From an uncultured Lutibacter sp. (GTDB lineage: Bacteria; Bacteroidota; Bacteroidia; Flavobacteriales; Flavobacteriaceae), in the NCBI RefSeq assembly GCF_937891065.1, contig NZ_CALAEQ010000268.1, positions 19,730 to 83,729 of the forward strand: DNA of 64,000 bases. Direction: 5' to 3'. Shown here piece after piece: positions 9,860 to 17,957 of the stretch. A program made the position numbers and the translations under genes. Each line of letters starts with the position of its first letter. Positions within the stretch are counted from its first letter, which is position 1. The notes under the pieces are model-generated. The model did no database searches. It had not been told where the DNA came from and saw nothing but the letters and a program-made list of their open reading frames with translations.

Positions 9860-9891
9860 TTGACAACGCCTATGCCGATGTTGTATATTTG
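9860..9891 (+). promoter_or_regulatory. promoter upstream of queA (TTG-N21-TATATTTG)
   Basis: TTG at 9860-9862 and TATATTTG at 9884-9891 fit the Bacteroidota -33/-7 consensus well. A start near 9897 would give a roughly 105-base 5' leader before queA; I found no recognisable riboswitch in that leader. Confidence 0.6.
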
Positions 9892-10002
9892 CACTCATTC
9901 CATAAAAAATTGATGAAATAAGAATTGTAAATATTGTTTTTTCTAAGAAAATATTAAATAACTTGTTTCAAGTATCCACCAAAAATTAATAAAAATAAAC
10001 AC

Positions 10003-11052
10003 ATGAAGTTATCAAAGTTTAAATTTGACTTGCCAGATGAATTACTTGCTGAATACCCAGCGGAACATAGAGATGAATCTCGTTTAATGGTTTTAAATAG
10101 GAAAGAAAAAACGATTGAACATAAAATGTTTAAAGATTTAATTAACTATTTTGATGAAGGTGATTTATTTATATTGAATAATACCAAAGTTTTTCCAGCT
10201 CGTATGTATGGTGAAAAGGAAAAAACTGGAGCAAGAATTGAAGTTTTCTTATTAAGAGAATTAAATGCAGAAAGTAGATTGTGGGATGTTTTAGTAGATC
10301 CAGCTAGAAAAATTAGAATAGGAAACAAATTATTTTTTGGTGATGATGAAAGTTTAGTTGCTGAAGTTATTGATAATACAACTTCAAGAGGAAGAACTTT
10401 ACGTTTTTTATATGATGGCTCTTATGAAGAGTTTAGAAAAAAATTACAAGAATTAGGTGAAACACCATTACCAAAATATATTCAAAGAGAAGTTGAAGCT
10501 AGTGATGCAGAGCGTTACCAAACAATTTATGCAAAACATGAAGGTGCTGTAGCTGCTCCAACGGCAGGATTGCATTTTTCTAAACATTTAATGAAACGTT
10601 TAGAAATTAAAGGGATAGATTTTGCTGAAGTTACTTTACATGTTGGTTTAGGAACTTTTAGTGCTGTTGAAGTTGAAGATTTATCGAAGCATAAAATGGA
10701 TTCTGAGAAAGCAATTGTAACTGCAGAAACTATTAAAATTGTAAATAAAGCAATTAATAGCAAAAAAAGAGTGTGTGCAGTTGGTACCACTTCAATGAGA
10801 GCTATTGAAAGTTCAGTTTCTTCAAATGGTCGTTTAAATGAATTTGAAGGTTGGACAAATAAATTTATTTTTCCACCTCACGATTTTAGTATTGCTAATT
10901 GTATGATTACAAATTTTCATACACCAAAATCAACTTTAATGATGATGGTTGCTGCCTTTGCAGGTTATGATTTTTTAATGGAAGCTTACGAAGAAGCAGT
11001 AAAAGAAAAATATAAATTCTACTCGTACGGTGATGCGATGTTGATTATATAA
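10003..11052 (+). CDS. queA: tRNA preQ1(34) S-adenosylmethionine ribosyltransferase-isomerase
   Basis: 349 aa, full length. Transfers the ribosyl part of SAM to preQ1 at the tRNA wobble base to give epoxyqueuosine. Diagnostic opening [20 protein letters not shown] and [15 protein letters not shown], then the [13 protein letters not shown] block (~183-195) and the C-terminal [11 protein letters not shown] and [12 protein letters not shown] motifs. A queuosine-precursor (YhhQ-type) transporter gene lies 6 kb away in the same window, so the cell may salvage Q precursors as well. Confidence 0.97.
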   Translation: MKLSKFKFDLPDELLAEYPAEHRDESRLMVLNRKEKTIEHKMFKDLINYFDEGDLFILNNTKVFPARMYGEKEKTGARIEVFLLRELNAESRLWDVLVDPARKIRIGNKLFFGDDESLVAEVIDNTTSRGRTLRFLYDGSYEEFRKKLQELGETPLPKYIQREVEASDAERYQTIYAKHEGAVAAPTAGLHFSKHLMKRLEIKGIDFAEVTLHVGLGTFSAVEVEDLSKHKMDSEKAIVTAETIKIVNKAINSKKRVCAVGTTSMRAIESSVSSNGRLNEFEGWTNKFIFPPHDFSIANCMITNFHTPKSTLMMMVAAFAGYDFLMEAYEEAVKEKYKFYSYGDAMLII

Positions 11053-11074
11053 AAATAATATTTTTTAATAAAGT

Positions 11075-11174
11075 AAATTGAGGTTTTCTGAAATTTGACT
11101 TTTGTGTCATATTGAGCTTGTCGAAATATGACACAAAATAAGTTTTATTTTTTTTAGAAAACCTCAATTTTTTT
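11075..11174. terminator. queA terminator with a REP-like hairpin in its loop
   Basis: Perfect 15-base arms AAATTGAGGTTTTCT (11075-11089) and AGAAAACCTCAATTT (11156-11170), the latter running into a T tract. Convergent genes on both sides make it useful for both strands. The 66-base loop contains a separate perfect hairpin (next entry). Confidence 0.75.
11100..11138. repeat. REP-like palindrome, copy 1
   Basis: Perfect 14-base arms TTTTGTGTCATATT / AATATGACACAAAA around GAGCTTGTCGA. The core TTGAGCTTGTCGAAATAT is shared, with small changes, with elements at 34106-34136 and 37301-37377. This is the TTCGACAAGCTCA-type interspersed repeat seen in many Flavobacteriia genomes. Confidence 0.7.
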
Positions 11175-11181
11175 ATAAACA

Positions 11182-12012
11182 TCATTCATTTAGCAAACGT
11201 TCTATTTCAATTCTAAGATTGTTAATTTTAACGTTTTCAGCAATTTCTAAACGACCATTATATCTAACTCTACCATTTTTTAGAATGGTTAAATGCGGGT
11301 ATAAATTAAAACTTAAACTTTGTGAGATTTCATTGGAACTAGCATATAAGGTCGGAAATTTATAACCTAATTCTTTGACTAATTCTTTTGTTTTTATTAA
11401 GGTATCTCTTTTTATAGGTACATTAACACTGAAAATAGCAACATTTGGATTGTTTTCGTATTCTAAATATACCTTTTCATAATCAGGAAATTTTTTAAAA
11501 CAAACCCCACAACTTGTTGTCCAAAAATCCAATACAATAACTTTATTTTTAATTGTATCAAGTTTAATTAATTTATCACTATTACTTAATAACTCAATTT
11601 TAGGAGATTTATCATTTACTCTCACATTATAATTCCTTATAAATGAATTCAAATTATCAAATCCATAATAAAATATAAATACAATAAAAAGTATAAAAAG
11701 TAAAGAAAATGTTTTTGATTTTTTTTGTGTTAAATAACCGAATAAAATACTTGTTGGAATAATTATCAGATAAAATAAAATAATACTAGTTAATGCATTT
11801 TTTAAAAATAATGTTGAAGTCATTAATAGTAAAAAAGGAATGCTAAAAATAAAAACTTGCTTTTTAGTTCTAGAATAAAAACCAATTATAAAATAAAAAA
11901 TTGACATTAAAAGCAATAACCACTTATGATTGCCATTTAGGGCAATTAGCCCAATTATTAAGTAAAAAATAATTGGGCTAACAGCAGTAAAAATGATTTT
12001 TAAAATTTTCAT
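11182..12012 (-). CDS. membrane-anchored thioredoxin-like (TlpA/redoxin) protein
   Basis: 276 aa. Residues 1-125 contain about five hydrophobic helices; a redoxin domain follows from ~135 with VIVLDFWTTSCGVCFKKFPDYEK, i.e. a CGVC active-site pair (~167-170) on the far side of the membrane, and the cis-Pro region YPHLTILKNGRV near 250. It should oxidise, reduce or isomerise disulfides outside the cytoplasm. ATG 12012 is one base after the stop of the Cys-rich fulvocin-like gene, so the two are translationally coupled and the Cys-rich protein is the obvious candidate partner (inference). Confidence 0.8.
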   Translation of the reverse strand: MKILKIIFTAVSPIIFYLIIGLIALNGNHKWLLLLMSIFYFIIGFYSRTKKQVFIFSIPFLLLMTSTLFLKNALTSIILFYLIIIPTSILFGYLTQKKSKTFSLLFILFIVFIFYYGFDNLNSFIRNYNVRVNDKSPKIELLSNSDKLIKLDTIKNKVIVLDFWTTSCGVCFKKFPDYEKVYLEYENNPNVAIFSVNVPIKRDTLIKTKELVKELGYKFPTLYASSNEISQSLSFNLYPHLTILKNGRVRYNGRLEIAENVKINNLRIEIERLLNE

Positions 12013-12013
12013 A

Positions 12014-12723
12014 TTAACCAGTACAATCTCCAGTGCAACTCTGCATACCTAACCATCCACAACCAAAAGTTGTATCTTCACAACTATTATCACTGCAATC
12101 TCCTAATTGAGCAAGTTGACAAGTAATATCCCATCTGCAATCACAATTATCTGTACCACCACCTCCAAGACCATCATCCGGGTCCGTTTCTACGTCTATA
12201 ACTCTTGAGGAAAATTGAAATTCACTTTTGTCTTTAACCGCATCAACATTTAACATACCAAAACCACTTACTAAAAAGTAAGGAGTCCATTTAAAATTTA
12301 ATTTTCCTTCTTCAAACCAAGAATTTAAAAATAATAATTGCTCTTCGGATAATTCTTTTGAAAAATCATATTTATTGAGAAGTTTTTCAAAAGTCTTTAA
12401 ATGATTAATTTCTTCTTCTGAAAAATTTAAGGATTTAATTTGTTTAAATTTGTCAACCCAAAGTTGTTTTCTTTTTTTAGGTGAAAAAGTTCTAAAAGCA
12501 GCTTTTTGTTTTTCGACTGTTAAAACAACTAATTCATTTCTATTCATAGTTTTTAAAGATTCAAGGTTTTCTTTAGCCCAAGAATCAATTTCTTTGTCAC
12601 AACTGTAACAAGTGTCATCTTGACAACCTATATTTGCAAAAGAAATTAAAAATAAAAAGATTAAAAGTTTGAAGTTTGGTGTTCGGTGTTCGGTGTTCGG
12701 TGTTCGGTGTTCGGTGTTTTCAT
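12014..12723 (-). CDS. bacteriocin fulvocin C-related Cys-rich lipoprotein, frame-shifted at its 5' heptamer tract (phase OFF)
   Basis: The ORF track gives only 177 aa from an internal Met at 12547. Reading upstream in the same frame recovers a lipoprotein-type signal FKLLIFLFLISFANIGC and DTCYSCDKEIDSWAKEN, the conserved N-terminus of this family, so 12547 is not the start. The natural ATG is at 12723 (ATGAAAACACC), but five extra GAACACC units between ATG and signal peptide put it 176 bases from 12547, i.e. out of frame; that frame stops at 12661-12663 after 20 codons. The middle is helical (KKAAFRTFSPKKRKQLWVDKF); after a GLGGGG linker the C-terminus holds eight Cys (NCDC, TC, DC, SC, FGCGWL, SC, GDC). 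The family is named for similarity to the myxobacterial bacteriocin fulvocin C; its role in Bacteroidota is unknown. The next gene is a membrane thioredoxin. Confidence 0.75.
12678..12719 (-). repeat. heptanucleotide tandem repeat (GAACACC), 5 perfect copies plus one variant
   Basis: On the plus strand GGTGTTC is repeated five times without error (12678-12712), followed by GGTGTTT. The tract lies between the ATG (12721-12723) and the signal peptide of the fulvocin-like gene. With 0, 3 or 6 perfect units the ATG is in frame with the protein; with the 5 units present it is not. Confidence 0.95.
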
Positions 12724-12787
12724 AGTATAGCTTTTTTAAATTATTAAACTTAAAGATAATACTTTCTATTTTATAAAAAAAACTAAA

Positions 12788-13825
12788 ATGAACAATAAAA
12801 AAGACATACGCGCCCTAACTAAAGACGAACTACGAGATTTTTTTGTAGAACATGGAGATAAAGCATTTAGAGGAAATCAGGTTTATGAATGGCTATGGAG
12901 TAAAAGTGCGCATACTTTTGAAGATATGACCAATATTTCATTGGAAACTCGCGAAATGTTGCAAAACAATTTTGTGATTAATCATATTGAAGTTGATAAC
13001 ATGCAACGAAGTTCAGATGGAACTGTAAAAAATGCTGTTAGATTGCACGATGGATTAATTGTTGAATCGGTGTTAATTCCAACAGGCACAAGAACAACGG
13101 CCTGTGTATCAAGTCAGGTTGGTTGTAGTTTAGATTGTTTATTTTGTGCTACTGCGCGTTTAAAGAAAATGCGAAACTTAAATCCTGATGAAATTTACGA
13201 TCAGGTTGCAGCAATTAACAAAGAAAGTTTATTGTATTACAACCATAAATTATCTAACATTGTTTTTATGGGAATGGGAGAACCATTGATGAACTATAAC
13301 AATGTATTAAAGTCAATAGAAAAGATTACTTCACCAGAAGGTTTGGGGATGTCGCCAAAACGAATTACTGTTTCAACTTCGGGAGTTCCAAAAATGATTA
13401 AAAAACTAGCTGATGACGATGTTAAATTTAATTTAGCAGTTTCTCTACATTCAGCAATAGATGAAGTTAGATCAAAAATAATGCCTTTTAGTGCTGCTTT
13501 TCCGTTGAAGGATTTAAAAGAATCACTAGAGTATTGGTATGAAAAAACAGGTAGTAGAGTTAGCTATGAATATGTTGTTTGGAATGGGATTAACGATAAT
13601 AGAGAAGCAATAATGGCGCTGGTTGATTTCTGTAAACATATACCGTGTAAAGTAAATTTAATTGAATACAATCCAATTGATGACGGTGATTTTCAGCAAG
13701 CAAAACCTCAAGTAATTACCGATTATATTAGTATTTTAGAAATGAACGATATTATTGTAAATGTTAGAAGAAGTAGAGGAAAAGATATTGATGCAGCTTG
13801 TGGACAATTAGCTAACAAAAGTTAA
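12788..13825 (+). CDS. rlmN: 23S rRNA (adenine(2503)-C(2))-methyltransferase
   Basis: 345 aa radical-SAM enzyme that methylates A2503 of 23S rRNA (and A37 of some tRNAs). Seen: N-terminal KDELRDFFVEHGDKAFRGNQVYEWLW, the radical-SAM cluster motif CSLDCLFCAT (~118-127), FMGMGEP (SAM-binding, ~160), VSLHSA and the C-terminal NVRRSRGKDIDAACGQL carrying the methyl-carrier Cys. It is divergent from the fulvocin-like gene, with which it shares a 64-base intergenic region. Confidence 0.97.
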   Translation: MNNKKDIRALTKDELRDFFVEHGDKAFRGNQVYEWLWSKSAHTFEDMTNISLETREMLQNNFVINHIEVDNMQRSSDGTVKNAVRLHDGLIVESVLIPTGTRTTACVSSQVGCSLDCLFCATARLKKMRNLNPDEIYDQVAAINKESLLYYNHKLSNIVFMGMGEPLMNYNNVLKSIEKITSPEGLGMSPKRITVSTSGVPKMIKKLADDDVKFNLAVSLHSAIDEVRSKIMPFSAAFPLKDLKESLEYWYEKTGSRVSYEYVVWNGINDNREAIMALVDFCKHIPCKVNLIEYNPIDDGDFQQAKPQVITDYISILEMNDIIVNVRRSRGKDIDAACGQLANKS

Positions 13826-13836
13826 ACTATTTTCCT

Positions 13837-13844
13837 TACTTTTG
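13837..13844 (+). promoter_or_regulatory. -7 promoter element of the prenyl synthase gene
   Basis: TACTTTTG matches TAnnTTTG and lies 9 bases before the ATG at 13853. No good -33 TTG is seen, so the gene may also be read from rlmN. Confidence 0.4.
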
Positions 13845-13852
13845 ATTCCTTA

Positions 13853-14830
13853 ATGAAGCTAGTAGAACAAATAAAACAACCCATTCTTGAAGAAATGGAA
13901 CTCTTTGAAAGTAAGTTCAGAGAATCCATGGCTACAAAGGTTCCATTACTTAATAGAATTACACATTACATTATTAGAAGAAAAGGAAAACAAATGCGTC
14001 CAATGTTTGTTTTTTTGGTTGCGAAAATGGTTTCCAACGGTAAATTTGAAGAACGAACTTACAGAGGAGCTTCTATTATTGAGTTAATTCATACGGCTAC
14101 TTTAGTTCACGATGATGTTGTGGATGATAGCAATAGAAGAAGAGGTTTCTTTTCAATAAATGCTTTGTGGAAAAATAAAATAGCAGTACTTGTTGGCGAT
14201 TTTTTATTATCAAAAGGTTTGTTGCTTTCTATAGATAATAACGATTTTGATATTTTAAAGTTGATTTCTGTTGCGGTTCGTGAGATGAGTGAAGGTGAAT
14301 TACTTCAAATTGAAAAAGCACGTAAATTAGACATTACCGAAGATATATATTTTGAAATTATACGACAAAAAACGGCAACGCTAATTGCTGCTTGCTGTGG
14401 TATTGGAGCAGCATCTGTAGGAAGTCCAGTTGAAGAGGTTGAAAAAATGCGTCTATTTGGTGAGTTAATTGGAATTGCTTTTCAAATAAAAGATGATTTG
14501 TTTGATTATACCGATGCAAAAATTGGGAAACCAACGGGTATAGATATTAAAGAGCAAAAAATGACACTTCCTTTAATTTATGCTTTAAATAATTGTTCTG
14601 ATAAAGACAAGAAGTGGCTGATAAACTCAGTTAAAAATCACAATAAAAATAAGCAACGTGTTAAGGAAGTTATTGCCTTTGTGAAAGAAAAAGGAGGTAT
14701 TGAATACACTACCATAAGAATGAAAGAATACCAATCTAAAGCATTAGAAATTTTAGAAATCTATCCAAGTTCACCATACAAAGATTCTCTATTAAATATG
14801 GTTAACTATGTAATTGAACGAAAAATTTAA
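13853..14830 (+). CDS. polyprenyl (octaprenyl/heptaprenyl-type) diphosphate synthase
   Basis: 325 aa all-helical trans-prenyltransferase of the IspB type, which makes the side chain of respiratory menaquinone. Two Asp-rich motifs bind Mg-diphosphate: LVHDDVVDDS (~83-92) and QIKDDLFDYTDAKIGK (~213). GKQMRP near 45 is the usual IPP-binding segment. Chain length cannot be read reliably; small residues before the first Asp motif favour a long product. It follows rlmN by 27 bases and converges with the GH3-family gene. Confidence 0.92.
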   Translation: MKLVEQIKQPILEEMELFESKFRESMATKVPLLNRITHYIIRRKGKQMRPMFVFLVAKMVSNGKFEERTYRGASIIELIHTATLVHDDVVDDSNRRRGFFSINALWKNKIAVLVGDFLLSKGLLLSIDNNDFDILKLISVAVREMSEGELLQIEKARKLDITEDIYFEIIRQKTATLIAACCGIGAASVGSPVEEVEKMRLFGELIGIAFQIKDDLFDYTDAKIGKPTGIDIKEQKMTLPLIYALNNCSDKDKKWLINSVKNHNKNKQRVKEVIAFVKEKGGIEYTTIRMKEYQSKALEILEIYPSSPYKDSLLNMVNYVIERKI

Positions 14831-14841
14831 GTTTTAAAATT

Positions 14842-16362
14842 TTATTTAACCAATTCTAATTCCAACAATTCTTCTAAATGTTTTCTTGAATTAGACAACC
14901 TTGGTACTTTGTGTTGCCCACCTAATTTACCATTTTGTTTTAGCCAATCGTAAAATAACCCATTTTTAGCCACATTAATTTTAGGGATTGCCAATGTTAA
15001 ATTATTATAACGTTTTGCTTCATAATCCGAATTTATTGCTTTTAAAGAATTGTCTAAAATTTCAGTAAAATAATTAATGCATTTTGGGTGTTTTCTAAAT
15101 TCAATCAACCATTCATGCCCACCACTTTTATTTCTATTCATAAAAATAGGCGCTACAGTATATTCAGAAATTTCACAAGCTGTTTTTAAACAAGCTTGTT
15201 TCAATGCATTTTCAGCATTTTCAATAATTAATTCCTCACCAAAAACATTGATAAAATGTTTCGTTCTTCCTGTTATTCTAATCCTATAAGGTTTTAAGGA
15301 CGTAAATTTTACGGTATCACCAATTAAATATCGCCACAATCCGCCATTTGTAGTAATTACTAACGCATAATTTACATTTAATTTTACTTGAGAAAGCGAA
15401 ATAGCTTTTGAATTCTCACCATCAAATTTATCCATAGGAATGAACTCGTAAAAAATACCATAATCAAGCATTAGCAGCATATCAAACGAATCATTAACAT
15501 CTTGAATGGCAAAAAAACCTTCAGAAGCGTTGTAAGTTTCGTAATATTTAAATTCCTTTTTAGGAATTATTTTTTTGAATTGTTCTCTATATGGATTGAA
15601 GTTTACACCACCATGAAAGTAAACTTCAAGATTCGGCCAAACTTCTAAAATATTATTTTTTCCAGTTCTTTCTAATACTTTATTTAACAATACCAACATC
15701 CAAGAAGGAACACCAACCAAACTGGTAATGTCTTCTTCAATAGTTTCATTTATAATAGCCTCTATTTTACTTTCCCATTCACTCATCAAAGCAGTTTCTT
15801 GCTTGGGTGCACTGCTATAATCAGCCCAAAACGGTAAATTTTCAATAATAATAGCTGATAAATCACCAAAAAACGAATTGTTATCCTCATAAACAGCACT
15901 ACTTCCTCCCAGTCGCAAACCTTTTCCAATGAAAAGTTGTGACTCTGGGTTATTGTTAAAATACAAACAGAGCATATCTTTTCCTGCTTTAAAATGGCAA
16001 TCTTCTAAAGCTTCTTCACTCACAGGGATAAATTTGCTTTTTGCATTAGTAGTTCCGCTCGATTTCGCAAACCATTTTATAGGAGTTGGCCAAAAAATAT
16101 TTTGTTCACCTTTTCTGGCCCGTTCAATCATTGGTTCAATAGATTCATATTGTTGAATGGGAACTTTTTCAGTAAACTCTTTGTAAGATTTAATAGATGA
16201 AAAATCTAATTTATTTCCAAGTTCGGTATATTGTGCTTTATATAATAATTTGAAGAGTAATTCTTTTTGAACATCAATAGGGTATTTTAAAAACAGCTCC
16301 ATTTGGTGCTTCCTCTTTTTCAAAAACCAAGAAATTATTGAATTAACTATTGGATATGGCAT
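14842..16362 (-). CDS. GH3 auxin-responsive promoter family protein (adenylating acyl-acid amido synthetase fold)
   Basis: 506 aa. The plant GH3 family adenylates carboxylic acids and couples them to amino acids. Seen here: FAKSSGTTNAKSKFIPVS (~73-90, the phosphate-binding Ser/Thr-Gly loop of adenylating enzymes), YNASEGFFAIQ (~280) and WRYLIGDTVKF...RITGRTKHFINVFGEEL (~345-375), the ATP-binding and hinge motifs. Bacteroidota commonly encode one such protein; substrate and role are unknown. It sits alone between two convergent/divergent genes, so context gives no substrate. Confidence 0.88.
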   Translation of the reverse strand: MPYPIVNSIISWFLKKRKHQMELFLKYPIDVQKELLFKLLYKAQYTELGNKLDFSSIKSYKEFTEKVPIQQYESIEPMIERARKGEQNIFWPTPIKWFAKSSGTTNAKSKFIPVSEEALEDCHFKAGKDMLCLYFNNNPESQLFIGKGLRLGGSSAVYEDNNSFFGDLSAIIIENLPFWADYSSAPKQETALMSEWESKIEAIINETIEEDITSLVGVPSWMLVLLNKVLERTGKNNILEVWPNLEVYFHGGVNFNPYREQFKKIIPKKEFKYYETYNASEGFFAIQDVNDSFDMLLMLDYGIFYEFIPMDKFDGENSKAISLSQVKLNVNYALVITTNGGLWRYLIGDTVKFTSLKPYRIRITGRTKHFINVFGEELIIENAENALKQACLKTACEISEYTVAPIFMNRNKSGGHEWLIEFRKHPKCINYFTEILDNSLKAINSDYEAKRYNNLTLAIPKINVAKNGLFYDWLKQNGKLGGQHKVPRLSNSRKHLEELLELELVK

Positions 16363-16408
16363 TTTATTATAAGTATCTTTATCGAGTTAAATTTACTAAA
16401 AACTTTCT

Positions 16409-17206
16409 ATGCAATACCAAACTGTTTTAAAAAAAATGATGACTGAGTTAAATGATGTGGTTCATTATTATTTAGATGTTGAAAATGATGTTCTAAATTT
16501 AAACCAGTTGTTAGGACGAGAAATTGAAATTAGTTTTGAAGGTTACCAATGTTTAAGTTGTGGAAAAGAAAAGAAAATTTTTAGACAAGGGTTTTGTTAC
16601 GACTGTTTTTATGACAGTGCAGCAGTAGGTGATTGGATTATGAAACCCGAATTAAGTACTGCACATTTAAATATTGAAGATCGTGATTTAGAATATGAAA
16701 AGCAAGTTCAATTGAAACCTCACGTGGTGTATTTGGCTTTATCAAGCAACGTAAAAGTTGGTGTTACCCGTAAAACTCAGGTGCCAACTAGATGGATTGA
16801 TCAGGGAGCTACAAAAGCCATTGAAATTGTAGAAGTTCCAAACAGGTACTTGGCAGGGATTACAGAAGTTGCTTTAAAAGATTATGTAGCTGATAAAACT
16901 AGTTGGCAAAAAATGTTAAAAAATGATGTTTTAGATGCTGACTTAATTGAAGAAAGAGAAAAGTTAAAACAGTATATTCCAGCTGAAGCTTTGGACTATT
17001 TTTTACCGAATAATGGTAAAATCACCGAGATAAATTATCCAGTAATTAAATATCCATCAAAAATTAAAACGTTAAACTTAGAGAAAACTCCAGTTTATTC
17101 AGGTAAATTAATGGGTATTAAAGGTCAATATTTACTATTTGAAGATACTACGGTTTTTAATGTTAGAAATAGTGAAGGATATAGGGTGCTAATTAATATA
17201 AGTTAA
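16409..17206 (+). CDS. DUF2797 domain-containing protein
   Basis: 265 aa, soluble. A four-Cys zinc-binding motif CLSCGKEKKIF..GFCYDCFYD sits at ~52-72, followed by a domain with VYLALSSNVKVGVTRKTQVPTRWIDQGA (~108-136), which resembles a GIY-YIG-like nuclease core in outline (KVGVT...R.DQGA). The function of the family is unknown; a DNA or RNA role is only an inference. Its 3' end overlaps the 3' end of the convergent transporter gene by 14 bases. Confidence 0.8.
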   Translation: MQYQTVLKKMMTELNDVVHYYLDVENDVLNLNQLLGREIEISFEGYQCLSCGKEKKIFRQGFCYDCFYDSAAVGDWIMKPELSTAHLNIEDRDLEYEKQVQLKPHVVYLALSSNVKVGVTRKTQVPTRWIDQGATKAIEIVEVPNRYLAGITEVALKDYVADKTSWQKMLKNDVLDADLIEEREKLKQYIPAEALDYFLPNNGKITEINYPVIKYPSKIKTLNLEKTPVYSGKLMGIKGQYLLFEDTTVFNVRNSEGYRVLINIS

Positions 17207-17882
17207 TTTCTTCACCAACCTTCAAATTAAACCTTCTTCTAAATAGATAAACTATAAAGTATAATATTGGTGTATCTAAAAGTGCAATAATTATTTTAAA
17301 TAAAAATCCGCTAATAAGTAATGTTGAAAACAAGTTCCAAGGCAATACGCCAAAACTGCATAGTAAAGTAACTACCGTTAATGTATCTATGAATTGAGAT
17401 GAAAATGTTGAAAAATTATTCCGTAACCAAAGGTGTTTTCCTTTGGTTTTTCTTTTCCAAAAATGAAAGATTCTGATATCAATAAACTGAGCAAATAAAT
17501 ATGCTAACATTGATGCTAAAACGGCAATAGGTGATAACCCGAAAACTTTAGTGAACAGCTCATTATTAATAGGAGAATTGTCAATAGCATTGGTGTAATT
17601 AGCTATTAAAATAATTACCATAGAGAAAAATGAAGCAAAAATACCAGCTATTACAACTTGATTGGCTTTCTTTTTACCATACATTTCTGAAATAATATCA
17701 GTAATTAAAAAGGTAATAGGATAGGGTAATATTCCAACTGAAAGTTCAAAGCGAAACCAACCAAATGGATTCCAATAAAAGAATTTTTGAAAAATTAAAT
17801 TTGAAGCTACCAATGCAGCAATAAACATGGATGCAAGAATAAGATAGATTGTAAAGGCTTCAGATTTGTGTTTTGGATTCAT
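17193..17882 (-). CDS. queuosine precursor transporter (YhhQ/VUT family)
   Basis: 229 aa from ATG 17882 (MNPKHKSEAF). The longer ORF-track start at 17993 adds an uncharged, non-conserved leader that would overlap the start of fabD and is rejected. Six or so membrane helices; the family motif region PITFLITDIISEMYGKKKANQVV is clear (~63-85), and DTLTVVTLLCSFG and LLDTPILYFIVYLFRRR follow near the C-terminus. Members import queuosine precursors (preQ0/preQ1); queA lies in the same window. Confidence 0.9.
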   Translation of the reverse strand: MNPKHKSEAFTIYLILASMFIAALVASNLIFQKFFYWNPFGWFRFELSVGILPYPITFLITDIISEMYGKKKANQVVIAGIFASFFSMVIILIANYTNAIDNSPINNELFTKVFGLSPIAVLASMLAYLFAQFIDIRIFHFWKRKTKGKHLWLRNNFSTFSSQFIDTLTVVTLLCSFGVLPWNLFSTLLISGFLFKIIIALLDTPILYFIVYLFRRRFNLKVGEEINLY

Positions 17883-17918
17883 AGTTTTTGGATTGTAACG
17901 AATATAATAAATAATTCC

Positions 17919-17926
17919 TACTTTTG
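17919..17926 (+). promoter_or_regulatory. -7 promoter element of fabD
   Basis: TACTTTTG, exact TAnnTTTG match, 31 bases before the fabD ATG. A TTG at 17893-17895 lies 23 bases upstream, slightly further than usual for the -33 element. Confidence 0.5.
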
Positions 17927-17957
17927 CATTTTGAATAAATAACGAAATAGAATTAAG

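Noticed and set aside
12014-12547. 177 aa gene starting at Met 12547
   Set aside because: The same frame continues upstream through a conserved Cys-containing N-terminus and lipoprotein signal; the internal Met is only the first ATG after the frameshifted tract.
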